Part shown: piece by piece, positions 8,828 to 18,511 of the stretch
How positions within the stretch are numbered: the stretch's first letter is position 1
Layout of the letters: each line of letters opens with the position of its first letter
Assembly (NCBI RefSeq): GCF_016648105.1
Contig: NZ_JACVVE010000017.1
Span: 51,618-115,617, forward strand
Source: Pseudomonas sp. S31
GTDB taxonomy: Bacteria > Pseudomonadota > Gammaproteobacteria > Pseudomonadales > Pseudomonadaceae
Direction of reading: 5' to 3'
Length of the DNA stretch: 64,000 nucleotides
The notes under the pieces: generated by a model
Seen by the model: the letters and a program-made list of their open reading frames with translations, nothing else
Told to the model about the DNA's origin: nothing
Databases searched by the model: none
Made by a program: the position numbers and the translations under genes

Positions 8828-9752
8828 CCTGCACTTGCCAGCTATCGCCCAGCGATTCACGCAGGTAGTCCATGAACGCGCGCACCTTGGGCGTCAGGGC
8901 GAAGCGGTCGGCCAGGCACAGGTAAACGTCCATCGGCTCGGTCTGGGCATAGGCCTGACTGCTGTCGCTGTATTCGAATAGTGGCACCAGGGCGCCCGAG
9001 TCCAGGTGCGGGCGGACGATGAACTCAGCCAGCCGGGTGATGCCACCGTCGTTGAGCGCCATCTGCGCCAGGGCGTCGATGTCGTCGCTGACCAGCACGG
9101 TACCGAACTCTGCCTCGAAGCGCAGGCCGTCGCGCACGAACCCCCAACGCAGATACCGGCCATCGACCGGGTAGCGAAACACCAGGCAACGGTGCTCGTG
9201 CAGGGCTTCAGGCGTGGTCGGCAGGCCGGCCTTGGCCAGGTAGCCGGGCGATGCGCAGCAGATGAAAGGAATACGGGCGATATGCCGGGCGAGCAGCTGG
9301 TCTTCCAGTTGCGCAGCGATGCGCAGGCTGATGTCGACGTCTTCGCGGGCGTGACTCACGCGACGATCAGTCGTTACCAGTTCTATCGAAAGCAGCGGAT
9401 AACGAGCACTGAACGCGGGTATCAGCGGCGCCAGCACATGCCGACCGAACGCCGAGGTCGAGGCAATGCAGAGCCGGCCCTGGGGCTCGCTGTCGGGAGT
9501 GGTGACCGCGTGCTCAGCGAGGGCAAGGTCGCGCTCGACCTGTCGGACCCGTTCGTAATACAACGCACCGGCCGGTGTCAGGGCCATGCTGCGGGTGGTA
9601 CGGCTAACCAAGCGCACCTGCAGGTGGCTTTCCAGGCGTGCCAGGTTCTGGCTGACGGCTGCCGGGCTGAGGCCGAGCATGCGAGCGCCGCCAGCGATGC
9701 TGCCGGCCTCGACGACCTTGACGAAGCTGCGAATGGCATTGAGCAGGTCCAT
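8823..9752 (-). CDS. LysR-family transcriptional regulator
   Basis: A 309-residue LysR-type regulator. The N-terminal winged helix-turn-helix spans residues 1-60 (AGSIAGGARMLGLSPAAVSQ). The effector-binding domain follows from about residue 90. The sequence is closest in feel to the CrgA/DmlR-like subgroup (FVKVVEAGSI, LVSRTTRSMALT). It is divergent from the DUF2798 gene, with 115 bp between the two starts, so it probably controls that gene and itself; the inducer is unknown. Confidence 0.9.
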   Translation of the reverse strand: MDLLNAIRSFVKVVEAGSIAGGARMLGLSPAAVSQNLARLESHLQVRLVSRTTRSMALTPAGALYYERVRQVERDLALAEHAVTTPDSEPQGRLCIASTSAFGRHVLAPLIPAFSARYPLLSIELVTTDRRVSHAREDVDISLRIAAQLEDQLLARHIARIPFICCASPGYLAKAGLPTTPEALHEHRCLVFRYPVDGRYLRWGFVRDGLRFEAEFGTVLVSDDIDALAQMALNDGGITRLAEFIVRPHLDSGALVPLFEYSDSSQAYAQTEPMDVYLCLADRFALTPKVRAFMDYLRESLGDSWQVQA

Positions 9753-9867
9753 GATGCGCCCAGAGATTCGTAAGAATCTCTTTATAGAGAACTTAGCATT
9801 GCCGGTCTACAGACCCTGTGCCCGGCATTGCTAACCTGCGGCCTCATCCATTGTTCCAGGAGTTCGC

Positions 9868-10128
9868 ATGAGCAACCTGTCCCAGCCACGTATCGGGCGC
9901 AAGCTCCGCCCCGCCGCAACCCCCTATGTGTTCGCGTTCTTCATGTCGTCGATCATGGCGTTACTGATGTGCTTCGTGATCACAGCGGCGAATGCGGGAG
10001 TCAACCCGCAGTACCTGAGCAACGTGCTGAAGGCCTACCAACTGGCGATGCCGGTCGCCTTCGTCTGCGTGCTGCTGGTGCGGCCAATCGTGTTGCGCCT
10101 GGTAGCGCTGACCGTGCACCCCCATTAG
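9868..10128 (+). CDS. DUF2798 small membrane protein
   Basis: An 86-residue protein with a basic N terminus (SQPRIGRKLRPAATP) and two membrane helices (about 24-47 and 60-78), matching the DUF2798 pattern. AGGAG precedes the ATG. It is divergent from the LysR regulator, which is its likely controller. The role of the family is unknown. Confidence 0.8.
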   Translation: MSNLSQPRIGRKLRPAATPYVFAFFMSSIMALLMCFVITAANAGVNPQYLSNVLKAYQLAMPVAFVCVLLVRPIVLRLVALTVHPH

Positions 10129-10179
10129 CTTGCTCCCCTCGCCCCACCAATAACGGCTTTTGGCTTTGGGCAGAAACTC

Positions 10180-10728
10180 TCAAGGCTTGGAGGCAATCGC
10201 CTGTTCGATCGCTTCCCTGAACGCAGGATCATCAGGCTTGGTCAGGCTGGAGAAATTGCCGATCACCTTGCCCTGCCGATCCACCACGTACTTGTAGAAG
10301 TTCCACTTCGGCGCACTGCTCTGGTTGGCAAGCTCCACGAACAACGGAACCGCGTCCTTGCCCCGCACCGGCTGCGCCTTGGTCATGGTGAAGGTCACGC
10401 CATAGTTCGCGTAGCACACCTTCGCGGTGTTCTCGGCGTTGTCGTCTTCCTGCTTGAAGTCATTCGAGGGCACGCCGAGCATCTCCAGCCCCTGCTCGTG
10501 GTATTCCTTGTAGGTAGCCTCAAGCCCCTCGAACTGTGGGGCAAATCCGCAATAGCTGGCGGTATTGATGACTACCAGCGGCTTTCCGGCAAAGCGCTCG
10601 CACAAGTCCACCTGCCCCTTGCCTCGCAACTCCGGCAGGCTGCCCTGCAACAACGCCGGGCAGTCCGCCGCCCAGCTCGCGGTACTCAGCAAAGCCAGCG
10701 CCGGCAACATCAACCAAGGTGCACGCAT
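10180..10728 (-). CDS. Exported glutathione peroxidase-family protein
   Basis: A 182-residue thiol peroxidase of the glutathione peroxidase family. A signal peptide covers residues 1-20 (ending SWAA), so it should act in the periplasm. The peroxidatic residue is Cys60 in [11 protein letters not shown], a Cys form rather than selenocysteine. The downstream signatures [10 protein letters not shown] and PKWNFYKY (with the family Trp-Asn) are present. AGGAG lies 8 nt before the ATG; the same open frame continues upstream, but without a start site of this quality and without the signal peptide. Such enzymes usually use thioredoxin-like reductants. It is divergent from yhfG. Confidence 0.9.
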   Translation of the reverse strand: MRAPWLMLPALALLSTASWAADCPALLQGSLPELRGKGQVDLCERFAGKPLVVINTASYCGFAPQFEGLEATYKEYHEQGLEMLGVPSNDFKQEDDNAENTAKVCYANYGVTFTMTKAQPVRGKDAVPLFVELANQSSAPKWNFYKYVVDRQGKVIGNFSSLTKPDDPAFREAIEQAIASKP

Positions 10729-10860
10729 GGTGTGGTTCTCCTGCTGACGATCGTGAGCCTGCAGGTTAGCGCTTAACACACGCCCATGGCTAATGGTTGC
10801 GGGCATCACAAAAAAACGTAGGGTTATAATGCCTCCAATCACGCCAGAGCGAACCGAACC

Positions 10861-11031
10861 ATGGCCCCGACCGACCTGCAAGCGAAGAAAGCACACGCAG
10901 CCAGTAAACGCCGCTCGAACTATGCCGCAAGCTTGCGCCTGGAGGGGTTTGCAGCCTCGCTGGAAGATGCAGAAAAACCACTGCCTTCCAAAGAAGATGT
11001 GTTGAAGGCCTACATGAAACCCACACGCTGA
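10861..11031 (+). CDS. yhfG: YhfG-family antitoxin of a Fic system
   Basis: A 56-residue basic protein whose [16 protein letters not shown] segment matches the core of E. coli YhfG (RNRNFQASRRLEG as I recall it). YhfG/FicA-type proteins bind Fic AMP-transferases and block them through an inhibitory helix. The stop overlaps the ATG of the following fic by one base (TGATG), the usual toxin-antitoxin coupling. A perfect TATAAT (10825-10830) lies 30 bp upstream. The gene appears intact although its partner is destroyed. It is short and was found by translating the region directly. Confidence 0.8.
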   Translation: MAPTDLQAKKAHAASKRRSNYAASLRLEGFAASLEDAEKPLPSKEDVLKAYMKPTR

Positions 11032-11451
11032 TGACTGATAGATATGGCATAGATCAAGACCCTTACTGTTATGCCTACAGTTCAGTACTGCGCAACAAGC
11101 TGAATATTCATGACGAGGCCGAGCTGAATCAAGCCGAGCGCCTCCTTTCGGCAATCGCTGCCGAACACATCGAGTTTGAACCACCTCCCTACGACCTGGA
11201 TTACCTTTGCCGCATCCACAGCGCTCTATTTTCGGTATTCCGAGCTGAACGTCGTGCACCCTTTCAGAGAGGGAAACGGACGCACGCAACGGATACTTTT
11301 CGAACACATCGTTTACAACGCCGGGTATGACATCAGCTGGTGGGGCGTGGAACCCGAACAGTGGTTGAATGCCAACATAGCGGCCTATCACTGTGATCTC
11401 GGGCCTTTGATCACTGTCTTCGATAGATGCATTGGAGCGCCTCTTACCTAG
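11031..11451 (+). pseudogene. fic: Fic AMP-transferase toxin, internally deleted and frameshifted
   Basis: The 5' part (frame starting at 11031) encodes a normal Fic N terminus ([27 protein letters not shown]...[13 protein letters not shown]). The catalytic part is in the +1 frame: [19 protein letters not shown], carrying the Fic motif HPFxxGNGR, then a full C-terminal domain ending at 11451. Compared with E. coli Fic from memory, roughly 58 residues between RIHxxLF and the YYxELNVxHPF helix are missing. The junction lies near 11225-11240. The loss is not a multiple of three, so no single frame spans the protein. Either half alone should be inactive, though the second half keeps the catalytic motif. 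Confidence 0.85.
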
Positions 11452-11455
11452 GGAC

Positions 11456-11578
11456 CTAACACACGCCCATGCCCAGTTGCATCAGCGCCAACCCACCGTT
11501 CTGCCAGCCCCACCACGCCACTCCCAGCAGCAGCAAGAACACCGCCGCCAGCAGCCCACGCACCAGATAGCGGCTCAT
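11456..11578 (-). CDS. 40-residue single-span membrane microprotein
   Basis: The sequence reads [20 protein letters not shown], then [20 protein letters not shown]: a basic start, one hydrophobic helix (about residues 7-24), a Trp-rich interface and a C-terminal Cys. The ATG overlaps the stop of the upstream MFS gene as ATGA, so it is translationally coupled. I recall similar short Pseudomonas proteins of unknown role but cannot name a family. It may be a small partner subunit or regulator of the transporter; this is inference. The gene ends 4 bp from the end of the fic remnant. Confidence 0.65.
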   Translation of the reverse strand: MSRYLVRGLLAAVFLLLLGVAWWGWQNGGLALMQLGMGVC

Positions 11579-12777
11579 GCTGCCTGGGCCTGCAAGCGCG
11601 CGACCGGGCGTTCGCGCACCGGCCAGTTGAGGGCCGCTGCCATCACGCTGAGCAGGATCGATATCTGCCAGACCAGGTCATAGTTGCCGGTCTGGTCATA
11701 CACCAGGCCGCCCAGCCAGCCACCGAGAAATGCCCCCAGTTGATGGAACAGGAAGACGATGCCACCGAGCATCGACAGGTTGCGCACGCCAAACACCGTG
11801 GCCACGGTGCCATTGGTCAGCGGCACCGTGGACAGCCACAACAAGCCCATGGCGATGCCGAACAGGTAGGCACTGAACTCGGTCACCGGCGCCCACAGGA
11901 ACAATAGGATGACCACCCCACGCAGCAGGTACAGGGCGCTGAGCAAGCGTGGCTTGGACATCCGCCCGCCAAGCCAGCCGGCGACGTAGGTGCCGACGAT
12001 ATTGAACAGACCGACCAGCGCCAGCACGGTGGTGCCGGTAGCGGCGGCCAGGTGCTGGTCCACCAGGTAGGCCGGCAGGTGCACGCCGATGAACACCACC
12101 TGGAAGCCGCAGACGAAGAAGCCCAGCGCCAGCAGCCAGAACCCAGAATGCGAGCAAGCCTCGCGCAGTGCCTGGCCGAGGGTCTGCTCGTTGCCATGGC
12201 TGGGCAACGGGCGGTCGCGCAACAGGCCCACGAACGGCACGATCAACGCCACCAGCAGCCCCAGCACCAGCAACGCCGTCGACCAGCCCAGCCATTGGAT
12301 CAGGCCCTGGCTGCCGGGCAGCATGGCGAACTGGCCGAACGAGCCCGCGGCGCTGGCGATCCCCATTGCCACGCTGCGTTTCTCCGCAGGCACTGCGCGC
12401 CCCACAACGCCGAGAATGACCGAGAACGAGGTGCCGGAAAGGCCGATGCCAATCAACAAACCCGCGCTGAGCGACAGTGAAAGGGGCGAGTCGGCCATGC
12501 TCATCAGGGCCAGGCCGGCGGCATACAGCACACCACCGATGATCACCACCCGCGCCGCCCCCAGCCGATCGGCCAGGGCGCCAGCGAAAGGCTGAGCCAG
12601 CCCCCAGACCAGGTTCTGCAAGGCGATGGCGAAGGCGAATACCCCTCGGCCCCAGCCAAAGTCCGCGCTCATCGGCGCCAGGAACAGGCCGAAGCCGTGC
12701 CGCACGCCCAGTGACAGAGCGAGGATCACCGCCGCGCCCGCCAGTACCCAACCGCTGGTTCGCCACACCGAAGTCAT
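11575..12777 (-). CDS. MFS transporter
   Basis: A 400-residue major facilitator with 12 predicted helices, a signature loop between helices 2 and 3 (GALADRLGAARV), and a second-half equivalent (AGWLGGRMSKPR). The overall pattern (LSLGVRHGFGLFLAPM early on) resembles the oxalate/formate antiporter and monocarboxylate porter branch. The substrate cannot be told. I chose the ATG at 12777 with GGAG upstream; the open frame continues to 12867 without a better site. Its stop overlaps the start of the 40-residue membrane protein. Confidence 0.9.
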   Translation of the reverse strand: MTSVWRTSGWVLAGAAVILALSLGVRHGFGLFLAPMSADFGWGRGVFAFAIALQNLVWGLAQPFAGALADRLGAARVVIIGGVLYAAGLALMSMADSPLSLSLSAGLLIGIGLSGTSFSVILGVVGRAVPAEKRSVAMGIASAAGSFGQFAMLPGSQGLIQWLGWSTALLVLGLLVALIVPFVGLLRDRPLPSHGNEQTLGQALREACSHSGFWLLALGFFVCGFQVVFIGVHLPAYLVDQHLAAATGTTVLALVGLFNIVGTYVAGWLGGRMSKPRLLSALYLLRGVVILLFLWAPVTEFSAYLFGIAMGLLWLSTVPLTNGTVATVFGVRNLSMLGGIVFLFHQLGAFLGGWLGGLVYDQTGNYDLVWQISILLSVMAAALNWPVRERPVARLQAQAA

Positions 12778-12863
12778 TGTCGTTATCTCCAGCACATCGC
12801 AAGGCCCACGGGTATATACCCGCCTCCATGATGTTGCAAGACGTTTCACTTCATGGCCAGCCG

Positions 12864-14045
12864 TCAATCACCCGACAAGCGCTTGCGGATCGGTTCGAAC
12901 ATGTTGGTTGCCTGGCGCGGCACCGGGTCGGGGGCACCCTGCTCGATGGCCTGCCAGTAGCGCCAAGGCACCTTGGCCGAGCCCAGCTCGTAGTCCATAC
13001 CCTCCCAATTGTCTTCGCGAAAGCTGTAGAAGGCCCAGTGCAAGGCGTTCTGGTCCAGCACCGTGAGAACGTCTTCGAGGTATTGACGGCACCCTGGAAG
13101 GCGGCGCATGCAGCCGAACTCACCGACCACCAGGCGCGAACGCGGCAGGCCCACTGCGTCGGCCCAGGCCAGCGGTTGCTGCAGGTACTGCTGTATCCGC
13201 TCGCCGTCCCAGCGCTCGGATCGACCGGCGAAGGGCACCGCCCCTGGGTAGGCAAAGGGTGCCTGGCGGGTCATGTTGGGGGCGCTGGTGGCCGCGTAGG
13301 GCTCGTACATGTGCAGGCTGTAGAGCACTCGGTCATCTGCCAGCGGGGCCGGCCAGTAGCCAAAGGCATCGGCTGCCGCGTACCAGCCAGCGTCGAGCAT
13401 GATCGGGGTGAGCGGATCCACCTCACGGATCGCCGCGATCACCTGGCGGTACAACGCCGGCAGGTCGCGGGACCCGCCCTGCGCGGTGGCGTACCACTGC
13501 TGCATGGCGGCGAGGCTGGCGTGTTCGGCCAGGCCGCCTTGTTTTTCCGGTGCCGGTTCGTTGATCAGGTTGTAGGCGGCGATGGCCGGGTGGTCCTTCA
13601 GTTCACCCGCCAGGTCACGCCAGAATGCGGTGGCCTGGGTCCAGTAGCGCTTGTCTTGCCAGAGGCGATCGTCGAACTGGCCCTGGTTGTTCTGCGACCA
13701 GCGCATGCCCGGCAAGGACAATGGTGCGATGACCACCTTCAAGCCTGCCGCGTGGGCGTGGTCGAGGGTTTCGCGTAGCTGGGCCAGATCGGCTGGGGGC
13801 AGGCCGGGGTAATGGTCGGCGTTGCCCAGAAGGAAGTCGCGCTGGGCCGGTTGCCATTTGTCATAGGACAACCGTACCCAGGTCGCACCATAGCCGCGCA
13901 GGGCGTCGAAATAGGTGCGGTCGGGCGGGAGTCGGTTGAAGCTGTTACCGCCGTGGCGGGGTGTGTTCCAGAAATCGATGAGGTCGGCGGCGTTGCCGGG
14001 AAGGGCCTGGGCTGCCAGCAGGGTGGCGAGGATCCAGCGGTGCAT
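12864..14045 (-). CDS. Secreted glycoside hydrolase family 5-like protein
   Basis: A 393-residue cellulase-like (GH5) TIM-barrel enzyme with a signal peptide (residues 1-19, ending GNAA). The acid/base is probably Glu163 in NLINEPAP and the nucleophile Glu309 in VVGEFG; both motifs sit where the family expects them. The HGGNSFNR and LRGYGATWVRLSYD segments form the first barrel strands. Family substrates include beta-glucans and mannans; none can be assigned. It stands alone downstream of cobS, separated by 134 bp, and has no carbohydrate operon around it. Confidence 0.88.
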   Translation of the reverse strand: MHRWILATLLAAQALPGNAADLIDFWNTPRHGGNSFNRLPPDRTYFDALRGYGATWVRLSYDKWQPAQRDFLLGNADHYPGLPPADLAQLRETLDHAHAAGLKVVIAPLSLPGMRWSQNNQGQFDDRLWQDKRYWTQATAFWRDLAGELKDHPAIAAYNLINEPAPEKQGGLAEHASLAAMQQWYATAQGGSRDLPALYRQVIAAIREVDPLTPIMLDAGWYAAADAFGYWPAPLADDRVLYSLHMYEPYAATSAPNMTRQAPFAYPGAVPFAGRSERWDGERIQQYLQQPLAWADAVGLPRSRLVVGEFGCMRRLPGCRQYLEDVLTVLDQNALHWAFYSFREDNWEGMDYELGSAKVPWRYWQAIEQGAPDPVPRQATNMFEPIRKRLSGD

Positions 14046-14179
14046 GGGGTGGCCTCCTTGGCCAGGAATGGGAGCAGCCGAGGATACGCGCTTGGGGCCG
14101 GGTCGCTGGCGGGGATGCGTTGCTGGACGTTTCGGGGTGTTTGGCTTGAATCATGTGGCGGGGCGGATATCTCAAGCCT

Positions 14180-14914
14180 TCAAACCACCAACGCCAGCCC
14201 CACCACCACCGTCAGCTCGAGCAACTCCAACATCGCCCCAGCGGTATCACCCGTGGCCCCCCCCAGTCGCTGGCACATCATGCGCCGCAACCAGCCGAAC
14301 ACCGCCAGCGCCGCCAGCAGCGGCCAGAGTGCCGGCCAGCCTCCCAGGACCAGGCAGCCCAGCAGGCTGGCGAACAGCACCCAGCCAGCCGCCCGCCGAG
14401 GCAGGTGCTCGGCCAACGCCTGGCCCAAGCCACCCGGCCGCACATACGGCGTGCCGAGAAACAACCCGAGCATGGCCGCCCGCCCAACCACCGGCGCCAG
14501 CACCAGCAAGGCGCCCTCCCCCTGCTCCACCAGCACCCACACCGCGCAAAACTTGAGCAGCAGCGTCAGTACCAGAGCCACCACGGCAATCGGGCCGCTG
14601 CGCGGGTCCTTCATGATCTGCAAGGTGCGCTCACGGTCGCCGAAGCCACCCAACCAGGCGTCGGCACTGTCGGCCAGGCCGTCCAGGTGCAAGGCACCAC
14701 TGAGCAATACCCACAGCGTCAGCAGCAGCGCTGCCTGCAATGGCGCCGGCGATCCTTGCAGCAGGTAACTGGCCAGCCATAGCAGCAACCCGAACAGCAA
14801 GCCAACCAGCGGGTAATACAGCAGCGAGCGGCCCATCTCGCGAGGCTCGGGCATGCCCGGCAAATTCACCGGCAGGCTACTGAGAAACTGCAGGGCGATC
14901 CAGAATGGCAGCAT
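14180..14914 (-). CDS. cobS: Adenosylcobinamide-GDP ribazoletransferase
   Basis: A 244-residue membrane enzyme (E. coli CobS is similar in length) that joins alpha-ribazole (phosphate) to adenosylcobinamide-GDP, the last assembly step of cobalamin. It shows the conserved LHLDGLADSADAWLGG segment (about residues 96-111), rich in metal-binding Asp, followed by RTLQIMKDPRSGP, and several hydrophobic helices. It is the last gene of the cob operon, starting one base after cobC ends. Confidence 0.95.
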   Translation of the reverse strand: MLPFWIALQFLSSLPVNLPGMPEPREMGRSLLYYPLVGLLFGLLLWLASYLLQGSPAPLQAALLLTLWVLLSGALHLDGLADSADAWLGGFGDRERTLQIMKDPRSGPIAVVALVLTLLLKFCAVWVLVEQGEGALLVLAPVVGRAAMLGLFLGTPYVRPGGLGQALAEHLPRRAAGWVLFASLLGCLVLGGWPALWPLLAALAVFGWLRRMMCQRLGGATGDTAGAMLELLELTVVVGLALVV

Positions 14915-14915
14915 T

Positions 14916-15485
14916 TCAACTCACCTCCCGTAACTGCCCGTCATCACCCACTGCCAGGTGTACCAACGCACCGTGCCGCACCTCGACCTGCAGCAACTGC
15001 TCCCTGGGCAGGCCACGGGCGCGAGCCAGCAACAAGCGCATCACACCACCGTGGGTCACCAGCAGCACGCGTTTGCCGGCATGCTGCCGGGCCAGCGTTT
15101 CGATCGCGCGGCTCACCCGCTGATCGAACGCCAGTACCGGCTCGCCGTCAGGTGGCGTGAAGGCGTAGGGATCGGCCCAGAAACGCCCCAGTCCATCGGC
15201 GTCGGTCTGCATGATCTGCGCCGCGCTGCGCCCTTCCCAGGCGCCGAAATGCAGCTCCTGCACATCGGCTTCGCACTGGACCGTCAGGCCCAGGCGGCTT
15301 CCCAGGGTTTCGGCGAACCGTGCGCAACGCTGCAGCGGCGAGGTCACCAGCACATCCCATGGACCCGCCCCAGCAATGCCTGCGTGCATCTGCGCCCAAC
15401 CCTGCTCGGTCAGGGCATCGTCGAGGCTGCCGCGCAAGCCGCCACCCAGTTCGGTCGCACCATGGCGCAACAGGTCGAGCCTCAC
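14916..15485 (-). CDS. cobC: Alpha-ribazole phosphatase
   Basis: A 189-residue histidine phosphatase of the phosphoglycerate-mutase superfamily. It carries the LLRHGATE motif at residues 5-12 (phospho-His8) and the second His in LVTHGGVMR. It removes phosphate from alpha-ribazole-5'-phosphate or adenosylcobalamin-5'-phosphate. The start is a GTG whose last bases overlap the cobT stop (GTGA); the frame stays open far upstream, but the RHG motif fixes the start here. The gene name follows the Salmonella scheme. Confidence 0.92.
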   Translation of the reverse strand: MRLDLLRHGATELGGGLRGSLDDALTEQGWAQMHAGIAGAGPWDVLVTSPLQRCARFAETLGSRLGLTVQCEADVQELHFGAWEGRSAAQIMQTDADGLGRFWADPYAFTPPDGEPVLAFDQRVSRAIETLARQHAGKRVLLVTHGGVMRLLLARARGLPREQLLQVEVRHGALVHLAVGDDGQLREVS

Positions 15486-16537
15486 GCCGGACGGTCCGCC
15501 ACTGCAGCTTCGGCAAAAGTCGCCATCTGCCCATGCAGCGCGCAGGCCAGGCGCAACAGCGGCACGGCCAGCGCCGCGCCACTGCCCTCGCCCAGACGCA
15601 GGCCGAGGGCCAGCAGCGGGTCGGCCTGCAGGGTTTCGAGCACGGCTTGGTGACCTGGCTCGGCGCCCTGGTGGGCAAACAGCAGCCAATCGCGGCACTG
15701 CGGATTCAGGCGTACGGCCAGCAGCGCCGCGACGCTGCAGATGAAGCCGTCGACCAGCACCGCGATGCCGGCCTGGGCGCAAGCCAGGTAGGCCCCGGCC
15801 AGCGCCGCGATCTCCAGGCCGCCGACACAGGCCAGTGCTCGCAGCGGCTCGTCGGCGCGCAGGCCATGCAGCAGGCGCGCGCGCTCGATCACCTCGGCCT
15901 TGTGCCGCACCCCCGCTTGGTCCAGGCCAGTACCCGGGCCGCTCAGCGCCAGTGCCGGACAGTCGAGCAGGACAGAGGCCAAGGCGGCGGCCGAGGTCGT
16001 GTTGCCAATGCCCATCTCGCCACCGATGAACAGCTGCGCACCGCCTCCGGCCGCTCGCAGCGCGCTGTCACGCCCGGCCTGCAAGGCGGCCTGCAACTGA
16101 CTGTCGGTCATCGCCGGCTGGCGAGCGAAGTTGGCGGTACCGGCGGCCACACGCAAATGGCGCACACCGGGCAGATCGAGGCTGAGGTCGATGGTACCCA
16201 GGTCGACCACCTCGAGGCTGGCCCCCAGCTCCCGAGCCAGCACGCTGATGGCCGCGCCACCACCGACGAAGTTGCGCAGCATCTGCCCGGTGACCGCTTG
16301 CGGATAGGCCGAAACGCCCTCCTCGACCACCCCATGATCACCGGCGAACAGGCCGATGGCGACCCGCTCCAGGCTGGGGCGTTCGCAACCTTGCAGGCCA
16401 GCCAGGCGTTCAGCCAGGCCTTCGAGCTGGCCCAGGGAGCCTGCGGGTTTGGTCAGCTGCCGCTGGCGTTCGCGGGCCTGTTGCAGGGCGCTGTGGTCAA
16501 GTGCGTGGCAGGCGTCGCACCACCAGGTCGGATTCAT
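15482..16537 (-). CDS. cobT: Nicotinate-nucleotide-DMB phosphoribosyltransferase
   Basis: A 351-residue CobT that transfers ribose phosphate from nicotinate mononucleotide to 5,6-dimethylbenzimidazole, giving alpha-ribazole-phosphate. Conserved segments include [29 protein letters not shown] and the C-terminal [10 protein letters not shown] with the catalytic Glu. The ATG at 16537 overlaps the cobU stop by 4 bp. The enzyme uses the DMB made by BluB in the same operon. Confidence 0.96.
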   Translation of the reverse strand: MNPTWWCDACHALDHSALQQARERQRQLTKPAGSLGQLEGLAERLAGLQGCERPSLERVAIGLFAGDHGVVEEGVSAYPQAVTGQMLRNFVGGGAAISVLARELGASLEVVDLGTIDLSLDLPGVRHLRVAAGTANFARQPAMTDSQLQAALQAGRDSALRAAGGGAQLFIGGEMGIGNTTSAAALASVLLDCPALALSGPGTGLDQAGVRHKAEVIERARLLHGLRADEPLRALACVGGLEIAALAGAYLACAQAGIAVLVDGFICSVAALLAVRLNPQCRDWLLFAHQGAEPGHQAVLETLQADPLLALGLRLGEGSGAALAVPLLRLACALHGQMATFAEAAVADRPA

Positions 16538-17055
16538 AGAGCAGGTCCTTTGAGCATGAGAGGCAGGCCGGCCACGGTCAGCACCACGCGCTGGCAACGC
16601 TCGGCCACGGCCTGATGCAACCAGCCTGCCTGGTCGACGTAACGACGGGTCAGCTCGCCCATGGGCACTACGCCCAGGCCGGTTTCGTTGCTGACCAGGA
16701 TGATTGTGCCGGGCAGTTGTTCCAGGCAGTCGAGCAGCGCATCGCGCTCTGCGGCCAGGCGCTGGTCGTCTTCGAGCATCAGCAGGTTGGTCAGCCACAG
16801 GGTCAGGCAATCGACCAGCAGGCAACGCCCGGCGACGGCCTCGGCGCGCAGCACATGGGCCAGCGCCAGAGGCTCTTCGATCAACCCCCAGGCAGCGGGC
16901 CGACGCTCGCGGTGCAGGCGCACGCGTTCGTTCATTTCACCGTCCAGCGGCTCGCTGGTGGCGATATAGGTGACCGGCAGTCCGCTTTCGCTGGCCAGCC
17001 GTTCGGCCAGGCGGCTCTTGCCAGAACGGGCGCCGCCGAGAATCAGGTTGCGCAT
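16534..17055 (-). CDS. cobU: Adenosylcobinamide kinase/guanylyltransferase
   Basis: A 173-residue bifunctional enzyme (CobU/CobP) that phosphorylates adenosylcobinamide and then attaches GMP. The P-loop GGARSGKS is at residues 7-14. His48 in [10 protein letters not shown] corresponds to the guanylylated His46 of Salmonella Cob[13 protein letters not shown] and [12 protein letters not shown] are family signatures. It starts one base after cobQ ends and overlaps cobT by 4 bp. Confidence 0.95.
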   Translation of the reverse strand: MRNLILGGARSGKSRLAERLASESGLPVTYIATSEPLDGEMNERVRLHRERRPAAWGLIEEPLALAHVLRAEAVAGRCLLVDCLTLWLTNLLMLEDDQRLAAERDALLDCLEQLPGTIILVSNETGLGVVPMGELTRRYVDQAGWLHQAVAERCQRVVLTVAGLPLMLKGPAL

Positions 17056-17056
17056 A

Positions 17057-18511
17057 TCAGGCGACTCCACAGAGTTGGCGGAGCAGCGCGGTGTCCAGGT
17101 GCTTTTCCACCAGGTCGGCCAGGCGCTCGATGTCGCGTTCGCGCAAGGCCTCGTAGTCGACCGGTTGCACATCCTCCAGGCCCGCCCAGCGCAGCAGCGC
17201 GGCGCAGGACTGGCTGCCCTCGAACAGGCCATGCAGGTAGGTGGCGAGGATCTGCCCATCGGCGCTGAGCGCACCGTCGCAGCGGCCATCGGCCAAGCGC
17301 ACGGCAGGATGCTCCAGGGCCGCGCCGGTAGTGACGCCGGCATGGATCTCGTAGCCAGTCACCGGCGCGGCCTCCAGGTCCAAGGTACCGGCGACGTTGC
17401 GCAGCTGCTTGTCGGCTTCGAGCACCGTGGCGTAGTCGAGCAGGCCAAGCCCGAGGCTGGAGCCAGCCGACCCTTCCAGGCCCAGGGGGTCGTGCACTTC
17501 GCGGCCGAGCATCTGCAGCCCGCCGCAAATGCCGATGAGCTTGCCGCCATAGCGCAGGTGCCGGGCAATGGCGCGGTCCCAGCCGCGAGCGCGCAGTTGC
17601 GCGAGGTCGCCGCGCACGCTCTTGGAGCCCGGCAGGATGATCAGGTCGGCGGGCGGGATCGGCTGGCCCGGACCGATGAATTGCAGGTCAACCTGCGGGT
17701 GCAGGCGCAGTGGGTCGAAGTCGGTGTGGTTGCTGATACGCGGCAGTACCGGGACGATCACCTTGAGCACGCGCTCGCGCTTGACCGCCTGGCGTACGTC
17801 GATGCCATCCTCGGCCTCCAGGTGCAGGTCGGTGACATAAGGCAGCACGCCGAGTACTGGCTTGCCGGTACGCTGCTCGAGCCAATCGAGGCCCGGCTGG
17901 AGCAAGGCGATGTCGCCGCGAAAGCGATTGATCACGAAGCCCTTGACCCGCGCCTGCTCGCTGGGCGAAAGCAGTTCGAGGGTGCCGACCAGGTGGGCGA
18001 AGACACCCCCGCGATTGATGTCGGCGACCAGGATCACCGGGCAGTCGACCGCCTCGGCGAAGCCCATGTTGGCGATGTCGCCGGCACGCAGGTTGATCTC
18101 GGCGGGCGAGCCCGCGCCCTCGACCATCACCACCGGGTAGTCGGCAGACAGGCGCTGGTGCGAGGCCAGCACCGCTTGCATGGCGATGGCCTTGTAGTCG
18201 TGATAGGCCACCGCGTTCATGCTGGTGACGGCACGGCCGTGGATGATCACCTGGGCGCCGGTATCGCTGTTGGGCTTGAGCAGCACCGGGTTCATGTCGG
18301 TATGCGGCGCCAGCCGGCAGGCCTGGGCCTGCACCGCCTGGGCGCGACCGATCTCGCCACCATCGGCAGTCACCGCGCTGTTGAGCGCCATGTTCTGCGG
18401 CTTGAACGGCACCACGCCGATGCCCTGGCGCAGCAGCCAACGGCACAGGGCGGTGACCAGCGTGCTCTTGCCGGCATCGGAGGTGGTGCCTTGCACCATG
18501 AGGGTGGTCAT
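17057..18511 (-). CDS. cobQ: Cobyric acid synthase
   Basis: A 484-residue glutamine-dependent amidase that amidates four side chains of adenosyl-cobyrinic acid a,c-diamide. The N-terminal dethiobiotin-synthetase-like domain has the P-loop [11 protein letters not shown] (residues 8-18). The C-terminal triad glutaminase domain has the nucleophile in [10 protein letters not shown] and the His in YLHGLFEG. The start ATG overlaps the end of the cobD-type gene upstream by 4 bp. Confidence 0.96.
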   Translation of the reverse strand: MTTLMVQGTTSDAGKSTLVTALCRWLLRQGIGVVPFKPQNMALNSAVTADGGEIGRAQAVQAQACRLAPHTDMNPVLLKPNSDTGAQVIIHGRAVTSMNAVAYHDYKAIAMQAVLASHQRLSADYPVVMVEGAGSPAEINLRAGDIANMGFAEAVDCPVILVADINRGGVFAHLVGTLELLSPSEQARVKGFVINRFRGDIALLQPGLDWLEQRTGKPVLGVLPYVTDLHLEAEDGIDVRQAVKRERVLKVIVPVLPRISNHTDFDPLRLHPQVDLQFIGPGQPIPPADLIILPGSKSVRGDLAQLRARGWDRAIARHLRYGGKLIGICGGLQMLGREVHDPLGLEGSAGSSLGLGLLDYATVLEADKQLRNVAGTLDLEAAPVTGYEIHAGVTTGAALEHPAVRLADGRCDGALSADGQILATYLHGLFEGSQSCAALLRWAGLEDVQPVDYEALRERDIERLADLVEKHLDTALLRQLCGVA

